NCBI RefSeq assembly: GCF_000168975.1
Contig: NZ_AAUW01000015.1
Span: forward strand, 62,001 to 126,000
Length of the DNA: 64,000 nucleotides
Origin: Roseibium aggregatum IAM 12614
GTDB lineage: Bacteria; Pseudomonadota; Alphaproteobacteria; Rhizobiales; Stappiaceae
Reading direction: 5' to 3'
Made by a program: the position numbers and the translations under genes. Each line of letters opens with the position of its first letter. The stretch's first letter is position 1. The notes below the pieces were generated by a model. It was not told where the DNA came from. It saw only the letters and a list, made by a program, of their open reading frames with translations, and made no database searches. This document shows, in pieces, positions 52,354 through 61,101 of the stretch.

Positions 52354-53162
52354 CCAAGATCATTCAGATTTCCGATACCCATATCGTTCCCGAAGGGACC
52401 CTCGCCTACGACCAGGTCGACACTGCCGCAGCCCTTGCCGAGACAGTCGCCACAATCAATCGCCTGCTGCCCCGGATCGGGCCAGTCGATCTCGTGATCG
52501 TCACCGGTGATCTGACGGAACATGGAACACCGGAAGAATACGACCGCTTCAAAAACCTGATGGCGGATCTCGAACTGCCCTATCGGGTCCTGCCGGGCAA
52601 CCATGATCGGCGCGAGCCGATGCGGGAAAGCTTCTCCGGCGAAAACTGGATGCCCCGGACGGGCCCCGTCAACTGGCAGATCGACCTTGAAGACTTTGCC
52701 GTAGTCGGGCTCGACAGTCTCACCGAGAATGCCGCACACGGCACCCTTGAAGCGGCAACCCTGTCGTTCCTTACGGATGCTCTGACAGACATTGGCGACA
52801 AACCGGCCCTTGTCGGATTTCATCACCCTCCCTTTGCCGTGGGCATCGAGGCGATGGACGCGCAGAACCTGCACGATGCGAACAGCCTCGGCAGCGCCCT
52901 CTCCCTGCACTCCGGGCAGGTCCGGCTTGTCTGCGGGCATCTGCACCGCTCCATCGCCGGGCTTTTTTCCGGCAGCCTGTGCCAGGTCTGTCCCGGCACT
53001 TCGCATGCGGTCACGCTGGACCAGCGTGCCAATGCCGGCAACAGCCTGACCAAGGAGCCAGGCGGCATGCTGCTTCACGAATGGCGTGACGGCGGATTTC
53101 TGACCCACCTCATTCCGGTCGGGACCTATCCGGGGCCTTATCCCTTCCTGGGTGTTTCCTGA
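52350..53162 (+). CDS. Class III phosphodiesterase (GpdQ/CpdA-like metallophosphoesterase)
   Basis: A 270-aa calcineurin-fold phosphoesterase. All five metal-binding motifs are present: QISDTHIVPEG (D-x-H), VTGDLTEHGTPEEY, LPGNHDRREP, VGFHHPPFAVG and CGHLHRSIAG. This motif set is that of class III cyclic nucleotide phosphodiesterases and of glycerophosphodiesterase GpdQ; no signal peptide, so cytoplasmic. Coupling to an ABC importer (4-nt overlap) suggests it hydrolyses an imported phosphodiester, more in line with GpdQ than with cAMP turnover. That is inference. Confidence 0.9.
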   Translation: MTKIIQISDTHIVPEGTLAYDQVDTAAALAETVATINRLLPRIGPVDLVIVTGDLTEHGTPEEYDRFKNLMADLELPYRVLPGNHDRREPMRESFSGENWMPRTGPVNWQIDLEDFAVVGLDSLTENAAHGTLEAATLSFLTDALTDIGDKPALVGFHHPPFAVGIEAMDAQNLHDANSLGSALSLHSGQVRLVCGHLHRSIAGLFSGSLCQVCPGTSHAVTLDQRANAGNSLTKEPGGMLLHEWRDGGFLTHLIPVGTYPGPYPFLGVS

Positions 53163-53202
53163 GGGACTCCCGCAGAGATAATTCGACCTTCGCTCCGATG
53201 CC

Positions 53203-54273
53203 TCATGGCCCCGGAAACGTCGACCGCCAGCGGCGCAGAAACGTTTCCCGGGTCAGGGCATCGAGCGCGACCATGAGGGCGGGTGACAGCCCGATAGGTC
53301 GCAGCGCGGTCGAACTCAGCGCCTCGCCCTCGTTGCCTTCCTCCGTTTCCAGAAGCGGACTGATCAGCAAGGCCGTCCTGAGCGCAAGCGTACCTTCCGA
53401 AGACAGGAGGTAATCCAGAAACGCAGCTGCCTCTGCCTGATTTTGCGCCTGTTTCGGGATCATGAAGGTGCGTGACAGGACCAGCGTATAGTCGGACGGC
53501 AGCACGATGCCGATCCGGTCGTCGTTAAGCTGATAGCCCTGGGCGTAAGACCCCAGCACGTTGTAGGCAATCAGGTAGCGCCCCTCGGCCACCCCCCTGA
53601 TAATGTCGACCGAGCAGCAGGTGGAAATCGCCTGCGACCGGCCGAAGGATTCCTGCAGCGCGCCGAATGTGGTCGCCTCCTGCGCGTCGGCGAACGCGAA
53701 CAGATAGCCGAGCCCGGACTGCTCGATATCATAGGTCGCGACCCGCCCGGCATAGGGCGTGCCGGACGGTCTCAGAAGGTCGAGCAGGTCGAAGCGCGTT
53801 TGCGGAATATCCTCCACGGGCACGAGCTGGCGGTTATAGACGATCACCGCAGGTTCCCGGGTGATGCCCCACAATTCGTCGCGCCAGCGAAGGGCTTCGG
53901 GCAACTGTTCGGTCAACCGCGAGCGGTAGGACGCCGCGCAGGCTTCGTTGACGAGTTGCACCATCTGGTGAACGCCGGAGCTGATGACGATATCGGCACC
54001 GGCAACGCCGTCACGGCACTCCCGGCGTGTCAGCCGGTAAAGCTCGTTCGAGCCCCATTGTTCATAGCGTACCTGCAGCCCCGGCCGGGTGCGCAGGAAG
54101 CTTTCGACCACGGGCCCGAAGATGGCGATATCGGTAGTCGAGCGCAGCACCAGCACCCTGTTGGGGGTCTGGGGCCCGAAAACTTCCACCAGCTCCTGGG
54201 CCGAAACGGCCCGACCGGTGGTGAAGAGAACGGCCAGTGCGGCAAGGCACTTCAGGACAGGCACCAGCTTCAT
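53203..54273 (-). CDS. Periplasmic binding protein linked to the TctDE two-component system
   Basis: A 356-aa secreted protein with signal peptide (VLKCLAALAVLFTTGRAVSA). It is an ABC-type extracellular binding fold: VLVLRSTTDIAIFGPVVESF, DIVISSGVHQMVQLVNEACA, WRDELWGITREPAVIVYNRQ, QAQNQAEAAAFLDYLLSSEG. It has no permease next to it; instead its start overlaps the sensor kinase stop (4 nt). Similar trios of binding protein, TctE-like kinase and TctD-like regulator occur in Proteobacteria, and PgtC of Salmonella plays such a sensory role. It probably presents the ligand to the kinase. Confidence 0.87.
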   Translation of the reverse strand: MKLVPVLKCLAALAVLFTTGRAVSAQELVEVFGPQTPNRVLVLRSTTDIAIFGPVVESFLRTRPGLQVRYEQWGSNELYRLTRRECRDGVAGADIVISSGVHQMVQLVNEACAASYRSRLTEQLPEALRWRDELWGITREPAVIVYNRQLVPVEDIPQTRFDLLDLLRPSGTPYAGRVATYDIEQSGLGYLFAFADAQEATTFGALQESFGRSQAISTCCSVDIIRGVAEGRYLIAYNVLGSYAQGYQLNDDRIGIVLPSDYTLVLSRTFMIPKQAQNQAEAAAFLDYLLSSEGTLALRTALLISPLLETEEGNEGEALSSTALRPIGLSPALMVALDALTRETFLRRWRSTFPGP

Positions 54274-55667
54274 GTGCGTCCCTCCGGCAGGGCCGCAAAA
54301 ACCAGGGCGGCGCGAAAACTGTTGCTGGTGGTTTTTTCCAATAGCAATTCACCATCGAAGGAATGGGCGACCGAATGCGCGATCGCAAGACCGAGACCGG
54401 AACTGCTTTGCCGTGACCGGGCGCCCTTGTTGAAGCGGGACCCCAGTTCGGCAAGAACACCATCCACCGGCCCGCCGCCTGCATCTTCCACCCAGATGCT
54501 GGCTCTCTCGCCTTCCAGGGAAGCCCCGATGCGCACCGGCGAGCGGCCGTATCTGAGCGCGTTGTTCAAAAGGTTCTTCAAGGCTTCCTTCAGGGACTGC
54601 GCATCGGCCAGCACTTCGACGGGGTCCTCGCCGATATCCAGGATGACGTCGAACTCCGGATTGAGAACCGCGTGATCGCCTTCCTCGAAAACATCGAGCG
54701 CAATATCGCGCAGGTCTACCCTCTCCCGCCGGGCGCTGTCACCCCGGTGGATCACCAGGGCCTGGCTGAGAAGCTGGTCAAGCAGACGGCCGAGACTGGC
54801 CGTGCGGGCCTGGATCCGCTCGACGATCTTTTCTTTGCGGGCAAGCTCCGGCTCGTCGGTAAAGAGTTCTGCCTGCGCCCTCAGGGCCGCCACCGGTGTC
54901 CTGAGCTGATGCGCGGTGTCGGAGATCAGATGCCGCATGGAATTCATCTGCCTGTCGAGCCGGGCCATGAAGCCGTTGAGGGCATTGATCATGACCGCCG
55001 TTTCCCGCGGCACCGAGGTATCGAGCGGCGTCAGGTCGTGCGGATCACGCGCGGTGAGGCCACCTGCGATCCGCTCCAGAGGCTGCAGCACCGAGCGCAC
55101 GACGACCACCGACAAGAGCACCATCGCAAGCCCGGAGGCTGCCAGCACATAGAGCGCCTTGCGGGTGATGTCATAGGCCATCTCATTTCGTGCGCGCAGC
55201 GTCTGGCCGACAACCACCTTGACCGTGCCATTCAGCGTGCGTTCGGCGAACCGGCGAGAGACGACGGCAAACCGGGCCTGTTCGCCGAAGAACGCACCGT
55301 CGAAAAACCCGCCCCGGATATCCCGCCTGCCCGTGGGCAGGGTGATTTCGTCGTAGCCGGTCAGGGTTTCCCCCTCTACGCCGATGATGCGGTAGCCGAT
55401 CCTGTCATCGGGAGCGAGGGCCAGCAGCTCGAACGCGGAGACCGGCAGCTCGATGACGGGCCTTCCATCCTGAACGGTGATGGATGAGGCAATGCCGGTC
55501 GCCGCGCCCAGCAGCAGCCGGTCATAAGCGCTTCGGGCAGCTTCCCGGCCATAGGCAAAGGCGGCGATGGAAACGATCACCCCGCCGGAGATCAGCAGAA
55601 AGGCGATACCGAAGGCGACACGCGCGGTGAGCGAGGAGGACGCCAGCCTGCGAATGAGATCAGTCAT
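54270..55667 (-). CDS. tctE: Sensor histidine kinase, TctE-like
   Basis: A 465-aa kinase. Start ATG at 55667 overlaps the regulator stop by 8 nt. Two membrane helices (about residues 18-38 and 172-192) flank a periplasmic sensor part of the two-component sensor kinase N-terminal type (VIELPVSAFELLALAPDDRI). HAMP at about 192-240, dimerisation helix with His253 in LISDTAHQLRTPVAALRAQA, and ATPase boxes NNALRYGRSPVRI, VEDAGGGPVDG, GLGLAIAHSVAHSFDG. It would phosphorylate the TctD-like regulator in response to a tricarboxylate-like ligand. Confidence 0.92.
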   Translation of the reverse strand: MTDLIRRLASSSLTARVAFGIAFLLISGGVIVSIAAFAYGREAARSAYDRLLLGAATGIASSITVQDGRPVIELPVSAFELLALAPDDRIGYRIIGVEGETLTGYDEITLPTGRRDIRGGFFDGAFFGEQARFAVVSRRFAERTLNGTVKVVVGQTLRARNEMAYDITRKALYVLAASGLAMVLLSVVVVRSVLQPLERIAGGLTARDPHDLTPLDTSVPRETAVMINALNGFMARLDRQMNSMRHLISDTAHQLRTPVAALRAQAELFTDEPELARKEKIVERIQARTASLGRLLDQLLSQALVIHRGDSARRERVDLRDIALDVFEEGDHAVLNPEFDVILDIGEDPVEVLADAQSLKEALKNLLNNALRYGRSPVRIGASLEGERASIWVEDAGGGPVDGVLAELGSRFNKGARSRQSSSGLGLAIAHSVAHSFDGELLLEKTTSNSFRAALVFAALPEGRT

Positions 55668-56331
55668 CGACTTCCAGCTTGTAGCCAAGCCCTCTCTGGG
55701 TCTCGATCCTGACAGACCCGCCCGAGAGTTTCTTGCGCAGCCGCGCAACATAAAGCTCCAGCGCGTTCATGCTGACATCGGTATCCTGAAAACTGAACAC
55801 GCCCTCGAACAGACGTTCTTTGCTGACGGTCTTGCCGCGATTGCGGACCAGGATCTCCAGCAGCGAGAATTCACGCCGGGTCAGAGTGATCGGGCTACCG
55901 TCCTGCCGGACAACCCGCGCGGAGGCATTGAACGTCAGGCTGCCGAGCGTCAGTTCCTCCGCCTTGTCGCCCTGCTCACGGCGATAGAGCGCGCGGATGC
56001 GCGCTTCCAACTCGCGGTGGTCGAACGGTTTGACCAGATAATCGTCCGCGCCGGAATTGAGCGAGGAGACCCGGTCGTCGACGGAAAACTCGGCTGTCAG
56101 CATCAGCACCGGCGTGCGCTCGCCCCGGGCCCTGATCTCTTTCAAAAGCTCGGTGCCCAGACCATCCGGCAGATTGATATCGAGAACGATCACGTCGTAG
56201 CGCTGGACGGTGACGCAGGCCCGCGCCTCTTCCAGCGTCTTGGCCAGATCGCAGGCGACACCGGACCGGCCCAGCCGGATCATGATCGCCTCCGCCATAT
56301 CAAACGTGTCTTCAACGAGCAAAAGACGCAA
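55660..56331 (-). CDS. tctD: OmpR-family response regulator, TctD-like
   Basis: A 223-aa regulator. I start it at TTG 56331, preceded by GGAGGAAAG, so the protein begins (M)RLLLVEDTFDMAEAIMIRL; ATG starts further upstream would run through the tctC promoter region. Receiver domain with phospho-acceptor Asp51 (VIVLDINLPDGLG), Thr in LMLTAEF and Lys in YLVKPFDHREL; C-terminal winged helix (TRREFSLLEILVRNRGKTVS, ALELYVARLRKKL). It likely activates the divergent tctCBA genes through 11-bp-spaced repeats at 56398-56415. Confidence 0.92.
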   Translation of the reverse strand: MRLLLVEDTFDMAEAIMIRLGRSGVACDLAKTLEEARACVTVQRYDVIVLDINLPDGLGTELLKEIRARGERTPVLMLTAEFSVDDRVSSLNSGADDYLVKPFDHRELEARIRALYRREQGDKAEELTLGSLTFNASARVVRQDGSPITLTRREFSLLEILVRNRGKTVSKERLFEGVFSFQDTDVSMNALELYVARLRKKLSGGSVRIETQRGLGYKLEVDD

Positions 56332-56397
56332 AGATTCTTTCCTCCCGGTCCAGTCTTGCCCCGCAATTTCGCCGCTTGCAAGCAATGTGCGCTCTGT

Positions 56398-56438
56398 TGA
56401 CAGGTTGGTGACAGGGTTTGGCGCTAGGCTCCCTGTCA
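56398..56438. promoter_or_regulatory. TGACAGG repeats between tctD and tctC, likely response-regulator site
   Basis: TGACAGG occurs at 56398-56404 and 56409-56415 (11-bp period, same face of the helix) and as its inverted form CCTGTCA at 56432-56438. Direct repeats one helical turn apart are the usual target of OmpR-family regulators. The site lies about 90-125 nt upstream of tctC and 70-110 nt from tctD. Confidence 0.65.
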
Positions 56439-56523
56439 CGTCCGTTGGGAGGGCCCGTACAAAGGCAGCACAACGGATATCAAGGGCTAACCAAAAGCCT
56501 TGCACATGTGGAGGAAACACAAC

Positions 56524-57513
56524 ATGGCATTCAAAACGACCCGCCTTCTGATGGCGGCCGCATTCCTTGGCGCGTCCGCGTTCGGCGCAACCGCTGCCGA
56601 TTTCACACCGGAAAACCCGGAATGCATTGCACCGGCCAACCCGGGTGGTGGCTGGGACTTCACCTGCCGCCAGGTCGGCAAGTCTCTTCAGGACCTGAAG
56701 CTTCTCGACAAGACCATGCAGGTGGTGAACCTGGCTGGCGGCGGCGGCGGCGTGGCCTATGCTGAAGTGGTCAACAAGCGCGGCGACGACAACGACCTGA
56801 TCGTGGCAGCTTCCTCGGCCACCGCGACCCGTCTCGCCCAGGGCGCTTACCCGGGCAACACCATGGACCAGGTCCGCTGGGTGGCTTCCGTCGGCGCTGA
56901 CTACGGCGTCATCGCCGTTGCGGCCGACAGCCCGATCAACACGCTGCCGGAACTTCTCGACCAGATGAAATCCGATCCGGCCTCCATTTCCGTTGCAGGC
57001 GGCTCCGCCGTTGGCGGCTGGGACCACCTGAAGGTTCTGATCGCAGCCAACGCTTACGGTATCGAAGACGTCCGCACCGTGAAATACATCGCCTTCGATG
57101 GTGGCGGTGAAGCCGTGACCCAGCTTCTGGCCGGTTCCGTCCAGGCTTTCACCGGCGACATTTCAGAAGCCAAGGGCTTTGTCGACAGTGGCGACATCAA
57201 GGTGATCGCCGTTCTGGCGCCCGAGCGTCTGTCCGGTGAATTCGCCGACTTCCCGACCGCAAAGGAACAGGGTGTCGACGCGATCGGAGCCAACTGGCGC
57301 GGTTTCTACGCACCGGGCAACATGTCCGACGACGCCTACAACGCGTGGGTGTCCAAGATCTCCGAACTCTACGCAAGCGAAGAGTGGAAAGGCATCATGG
57401 CTGCAAACGGTCTGGCGCCGCTCGACCTGCAGGGTGAGGCATTCCAGGAATTCGTTGCCAACTCGGTTCAGCAGATCCAGGACATCTCCAAAGAAATCGG
57501 CATCATCAAATAA
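56524..57513 (+). CDS. tctC: Tricarboxylate transporter binding protein TctC (TTT family)
   Basis: A 329-aa periplasmic protein. The ATG at 56524 follows TGGAGG and opens a signal peptide (MAFKTTRLLMAAAFLGASAF, cleavage after ATAA). TctC/Bug-family marks: ECIAPANPGGGWDFTCRQVG, MQVVNLAGGGGGVAYAEVVN, SISVAGGSAVGGWDHLKVLI, VKYIAFDGGGEAVTQLLAGS. Two Cys (about residues 43 and 53) frame the ligand loop. It captures a tricarboxylate or other carboxylate for TctAB. A RIME repeat and 300 nt separate it from tctB. Confidence 0.93.
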   Translation: MAFKTTRLLMAAAFLGASAFGATAADFTPENPECIAPANPGGGWDFTCRQVGKSLQDLKLLDKTMQVVNLAGGGGGVAYAEVVNKRGDDNDLIVAASSATATRLAQGAYPGNTMDQVRWVASVGADYGVIAVAADSPINTLPELLDQMKSDPASISVAGGSAVGGWDHLKVLIAANAYGIEDVRTVKYIAFDGGGEAVTQLLAGSVQAFTGDISEAKGFVDSGDIKVIAVLAPERLSGEFADFPTAKEQGVDAIGANWRGFYAPGNMSDDAYNAWVSKISELYASEEWKGIMAANGLAPLDLQGEAFQEFVANSVQQIQDISKEIGIIK

Positions 57514-57597
57514 GAATGCCGCTTTTCCGACTGGGGGGCGCAGTCCATGTGCCCCCCTCTCTTTTACAAATTCCGACTGACCGATCCACATACACAC

Positions 57598-57704
57598 CCT
57601 CATCCTGAGGTGCGGAGCAACGCGAAGCCTCGAAGGATGGGTCACGAGTTCGGCATCCGCCGCCCATGCTTCAAGACAGGCCTTCGGCCTTCATCAGCAT
57701 GAGG
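57598..57704. repeat. RIME-type mosaic palindrome, copy C (diverged)
   Basis: A 107-bp element sharing CCTCATCCTGAGG and CTCGAAGGATGGG with copies A and B, but with a different left insert (TGCGGAGCAACGCGAAGC) and a decayed right arm (TTCATCAGCATGAGG, GCCCATGCTTCAAGACAGG). It lies in the gap between tctC and tctB, inside an operon, where it could act as the intercistronic structure seen as simple hairpins in other transporter operons here. Confidence 0.8.
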
Positions 57705-57815
57705 GAGGTGGTGTGGCGCGTCAGAAAACCGGGTGGCACCGCAAGTGCCGTTTCCGATAGACCCCGTTTCAGGCGACCGCCGTCACCGGCAAGGACCGCC
57801 TGAAGGAAGGTATCC

Positions 57816-58247
57816 ATGAGCGACCGTATCTTTGGCGCGGTCGGGCTTTTTCTCGCGCTGGGATATGCCTGGGCCGCTCTTGTCATCGAAGAAAGCTTTC
57901 TGTCCGACGCCGTCGGCCCGAAGGCCTTTCCCCTCATCATCGCGGCGGTTCTGGGCCTTGCCTCCGTTGCAATTTTCCTGAAGCCGGACACCGCGCCGGA
58001 ATGGCCGTCGCTGCCGCGCCTTCTCGAAGTCGCCATGGCTGTGCTGGCGATGATCCTCTACGCGATCCTTCTGCCGGAAGCCGGTTTCATCCTGGCAACC
58101 GCCGTCGCCGCGGCCTACCTCACCTGGCGCCTCGGCTCATCGCCCATCGGCTCGCTTGTCACCGGCTGCCTGACGTCGGTCGGTATCTACGCCGTCTTCC
58201 ATCTCGTTCTTGGCCTGTCTCTGGCCAAGGGCCCGTTCGGCTTTTAA
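57816..58247 (+). CDS. tctB: Tricarboxylate transporter small membrane subunit TctB
   Basis: A 143-aa protein with four hydrophobic segments (IFGAVGLFLALGYAWAALVI, AFPLIIAAVLGLASVAIFL, LEVAMAVLAMILYAILL, TSVGIYAVFHLVLGLSLAKG), matching DUF1468/TctB. DAVGPKAFPLIIA is the conserved loop. TctB assists TctA at the inner membrane. Starts ATG 57816 behind GAAGG; 12 nt before tctA. Confidence 0.92.
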   Translation: MSDRIFGAVGLFLALGYAWAALVIEESFLSDAVGPKAFPLIIAAVLGLASVAIFLKPDTAPEWPSLPRLLEVAMAVLAMILYAILLPEAGFILATAVAAAYLTWRLGSSPIGSLVTGCLTSVGIYAVFHLVLGLSLAKGPFGF

Positions 58248-58259
58248 CGGAGCATCGCC

Positions 58260-59801
58260 ATGGAAACTCTCTCTTCACTGGCCGACGGCTTCGTCATCGC
58301 GCTGACCTGGCAGAACCTGCTGCTGGCCCTGCTCGGCTGTTTTCTCGGCACCATCATGGGCGCTCTGCCGGGCCTTGGCCCGTCGAATGGCGTCGCCATC
58401 CTGATCCCGCTGGCCTTCACCCTCGGCCTTGGCGCCACGCCCTCGCTGATCCTGCTGACCTCGGTCTATTACGGCGCCATGTACGGCGGGCGTATCTCGT
58501 CGATCCTCCTGAACATTCCCGGTGACGAACCGGCGATGATGACCTGTCTCGACGGTTACCCGATGGCCCAGCAGGGCCGCGCCGGCGAGGCCTTGTCCCT
58601 GTCGGGCGTCGCCTCCTTCGTCGGTGCGTTCATCGCAACCTGGGGCCTGATCCTGCTGGCGCCTCAGCTCGTCAAGATCGCGCTTCTGTTCGGTCCGGCG
58701 GAATATTTCGCCCTGTTCACGCTGGCCTTCGCCACCCTGGGCGGCGTTGCCTCGACCAACCAGGCCAAGACCGCCTTTGCCGCGGCGCTCGGCATTGGCC
58801 TGGCCACCGTCGGTGTCGACACCCAGACCGGCGTGCCGCGCTTCACCTTCGGCGAAGTGCACCTTTACGACGGCATCGACTTTCTGGTTGCCATCGTCGG
58901 CCTGTTTGCCCTGTCCGAGGTCTTCCTGTTCCTGGAACACCGCCACGGCAATGCCGACGCCAACTCCAGCAAGATTTCCGTCGGCCGGCTGATGCCCAGC
59001 TTCGCGCTCCTGAAATACTGCACCCCGACCATGCTGCGCACCAGTCTGCTCGGTTTCGTGGCCGGTGTTCTGCCGGGTGCCGGCGCATCGCTCGGCTCGT
59101 TCATTTCCTATACGTTCGAGAAGAAACTCGTCGACAAGGAAGGCACCTTCGGCAAGGGCGACCCGCGCGGCGTTGCCGCCCCGGAAGCCGGCAACAACGC
59201 CGCCGCGGGCGGCGCACTTGTGCCGATGCTGGCGCTCGGCGTCCCCGGCTCGGGCACCACGGCCGTCTTGCTGGCGGTTCTTCTGGCGCTCAACATCACC
59301 CCGGGCCCGCTGTTGTTCACCCAGCAGCCGGATGTGGTCTGGGGCCTGATCGCGGCGCTGTTCATTGCCAACTTCATGCTGCTGGCCATGAACATTCCGA
59401 TGATCGGCCTGTTCACCCGGGTGCTCCTGATCCCGCCGCGCATCCTGATGCCCATCGTTGCCATGGTCAGCTTCGTCGGCATCTACGGCATCTCCGGCTC
59501 CTCCTTCGACCTTATGGTCATGGTCGGCTTCGGCGTGCTCGGCTGGGTGCTGCGCAAGCTCGACGTGCCGCTGGTCCCCATCATCCTCGGCACGCTGCTC
59601 GGCAACGCCATGGAAAACAACCTGCGCCGCGCCATCAGCATCAGCAACGGCGACTGGTTCACCCTGATCGACAGCCCGCTCTCCATCGCGCTGTGGAGCC
59701 TGGCGGCCATCGGCTTCGTCCTGCCGATCCTCTTCGGCAAGGTCCTGAAAGCCCGCATGCGTCACATGAAAAAGGACGAAGAAGGCTCAACCATCGACTG
59801 A
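58260..59801 (+). CDS. tctA: Tricarboxylate transporter large membrane subunit TctA
   Basis: A 513-aa membrane protein with about 11-12 hydrophobic segments. TctA signatures: GCFLGTIMGALPGLGPSNGV near the N-terminus, SVYYGAMYGGRISSILLNIP and the second repeat GFVAGVLPGAGASLGSFISY with GNNAAAGGALVPMLALGVPG. It moves the carboxylate by a cation gradient. Last gene of the tctCBA operon, followed by a terminator. A long frame on the opposite strand is a shadow of its regular codon use. Confidence 0.95.
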   Translation: METLSSLADGFVIALTWQNLLLALLGCFLGTIMGALPGLGPSNGVAILIPLAFTLGLGATPSLILLTSVYYGAMYGGRISSILLNIPGDEPAMMTCLDGYPMAQQGRAGEALSLSGVASFVGAFIATWGLILLAPQLVKIALLFGPAEYFALFTLAFATLGGVASTNQAKTAFAAALGIGLATVGVDTQTGVPRFTFGEVHLYDGIDFLVAIVGLFALSEVFLFLEHRHGNADANSSKISVGRLMPSFALLKYCTPTMLRTSLLGFVAGVLPGAGASLGSFISYTFEKKLVDKEGTFGKGDPRGVAAPEAGNNAAAGGALVPMLALGVPGSGTTAVLLAVLLALNITPGPLLFTQQPDVVWGLIAALFIANFMLLAMNIPMIGLFTRVLLIPPRILMPIVAMVSFVGIYGISGSSFDLMVMVGFGVLGWVLRKLDVPLVPIILGTLLGNAMENNLRRAISISNGDWFTLIDSPLSIALWSLAAIGFVLPILFGKVLKARMRHMKKDEEGSTID

Positions 59802-59826
59802 TTGCTGCCAGTACTGCAAACAACCG

Positions 59827-59860
59827 AAAACGCCCTCTCCTGCCGGACGAGGGCGTTTTT
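59827..59860 (+). terminator. Rho-independent terminator after tctA
   Basis: AAAACGCCCTC and GAGGGCGTTTT form a perfect 11-bp stem with a 12-nt loop, ending in TTTTT. It lies 26 nt past the tctA stop. Confidence 0.9.
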
Positions 59861-60164
59861 GGTTTGCTCTTCTGCCTCTGACACTCCGTGCAACTGGAGA
59901 GCCAGACCCGCCCCCCGTACATCTGCTCGCACCGCAGGCGCATTCATTCTCAAAAACTTAGATCGCGAACCGCCTTTTCCCCTACCGCTAATTTCGACAG
60001 TTTTGCGGTGGCCCGAGTGAGACGTCAGGCGGCCACAGGCCTTCAGCTTGACTATCAACGGGTCTTCGGCCAGTGATGGCGCGAATACCAATGACAAGCC
60101 TTTATAATAACATCGGAATTTTTGAACCTGCTTCAGCAGCAGGCGGTAGATCAAGAGACGTGAC
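59861..60164. other. Intergenic stretch with no recognised gene
   Basis: About 300 nt between the tctA terminator and the FGE-fold gene. Only short frames without ribosome-binding sites. A TTATAATAAC stretch near 60105 could hold a promoter for the next gene, but no convincing -35 was found. Confidence 0.5.
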
Positions 60165-60842
60165 GTGTTGAATTTCGAGAGTTTGACCGAGAATATGGTC
60201 GCTCTTCCCAGCGGCAGCCTCCTGTTGCGGGATGATCGGCTCGGGACATCCTGGACCGTCGATATCAAGCCCTTTTCAATCTGCCGCTATCCGGTCACCC
60301 GGACCTTGTTCGCGAAGGTGACGGGTGCCTCGCCATCATCGAAAGCAGCGGAAAATCATCCCGTCGACACGATCTCCTGGCTGGAGGCCGCGCAATTTTG
60401 CAATCGGCTGTCGGCGCTGTTCAACGTGCCCAACCACTATGTTTTTTCTGCAGACGGCCAGGAGGCAACTGCCGAGGCGACCAGTGATGGGTTCCGGCTG
60501 CCGAGCGAAGCGGAATGGGAATTTGCCTGCCGTGCCGGCACAAAGGAACCGCGCTACGGGCCGATCGACGACATCGCATGGTACAAGGAAAACTCTGGTG
60601 GCGGCTCCAGGCCGGTAGGCACCAAGCGCCCCAATGCGTGGGGGCTCCATGACATGCTGGGCAACGTCTGGGAGTGGTGTCAGGACATCTACGATCCGGC
60701 CGTCTATGGCACGTACCGCGTCTTTCGTGGCGGAGGCTGGGCCGACCATGAGCGCGGCTGTCTGGCAACAAATCGCCGACGAAGCCACCCGACGTTTGCA
60801 ATCGATGATCTCGGGTTTCGCATCGCGAGAGCTTGCTCTTAG
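60165..60842 (+). CDS. FGE-sulfatase (SUMF1) fold protein
   Basis: A 225-aa protein with the formylglycine-generating-enzyme fold: ICRYPVTRTLFAKVTG, HPVDTISWLEAAQFCNRLSA, RLPSEAEWEFACRAGTKEPR (residues 111-130), NAWGLHDMLGNVWEWCQDIY, FRGGGWAD and the final DLGFRIAR. Start GTG at 60165 is weakly supported; ATG 60195 is possible. True formylglycine-generating enzymes need a Cys pair just before the GFR motif; here Cys199 is present but the second Cys position is occupied by Arg, and no sulfatase is nearby. So it may be a structural or non-sulfatase member of the fold. No signal peptide. Confidence 0.85.
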   Translation: MLNFESLTENMVALPSGSLLLRDDRLGTSWTVDIKPFSICRYPVTRTLFAKVTGASPSSKAAENHPVDTISWLEAAQFCNRLSALFNVPNHYVFSADGQEATAEATSDGFRLPSEAEWEFACRAGTKEPRYGPIDDIAWYKENSGGGSRPVGTKRPNAWGLHDMLGNVWEWCQDIYDPAVYGTYRVFRGGGWADHERGCLATNRRRSHPTFAIDDLGFRIARACS

Positions 60843-61101
60843 GGCTTGTGTCACCAAGGCCCTGCAAAGGCCCCAACAAAGACCAGGCATCACAATGCGC
60901 TGCCATTTGGGTCGTTCGCAGGAATTCGGCCTAATCTGCTAAGCGGTCGTATTCGTGGTCGTTCGGTATGTCGGCAATCTCTGACCCAATGGGCAGATCC
61001 GTTTGAAATAGACACTGGCTTGGCGTCGGGCTCAATGCTGGCTCCTGTCCGGACTCGGCTTTCGCGTCGCGACGGACGATGAATCTTGACTGGCCGATCG
61101 C

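Noticed and set aside
58275-59765. 496-codon minus-strand frame opposite tctA
   Set aside because: tctA has strong family motifs; the antisense product is Gln/Asp/Gly-rich low complexity typical of a codon-bias shadow.
60846-61082. Short plus-strand frame after the FGE-fold gene
   Set aside because: Begins inside the region directly after the stop and has no start signal or homologous look; treated as intergenic.
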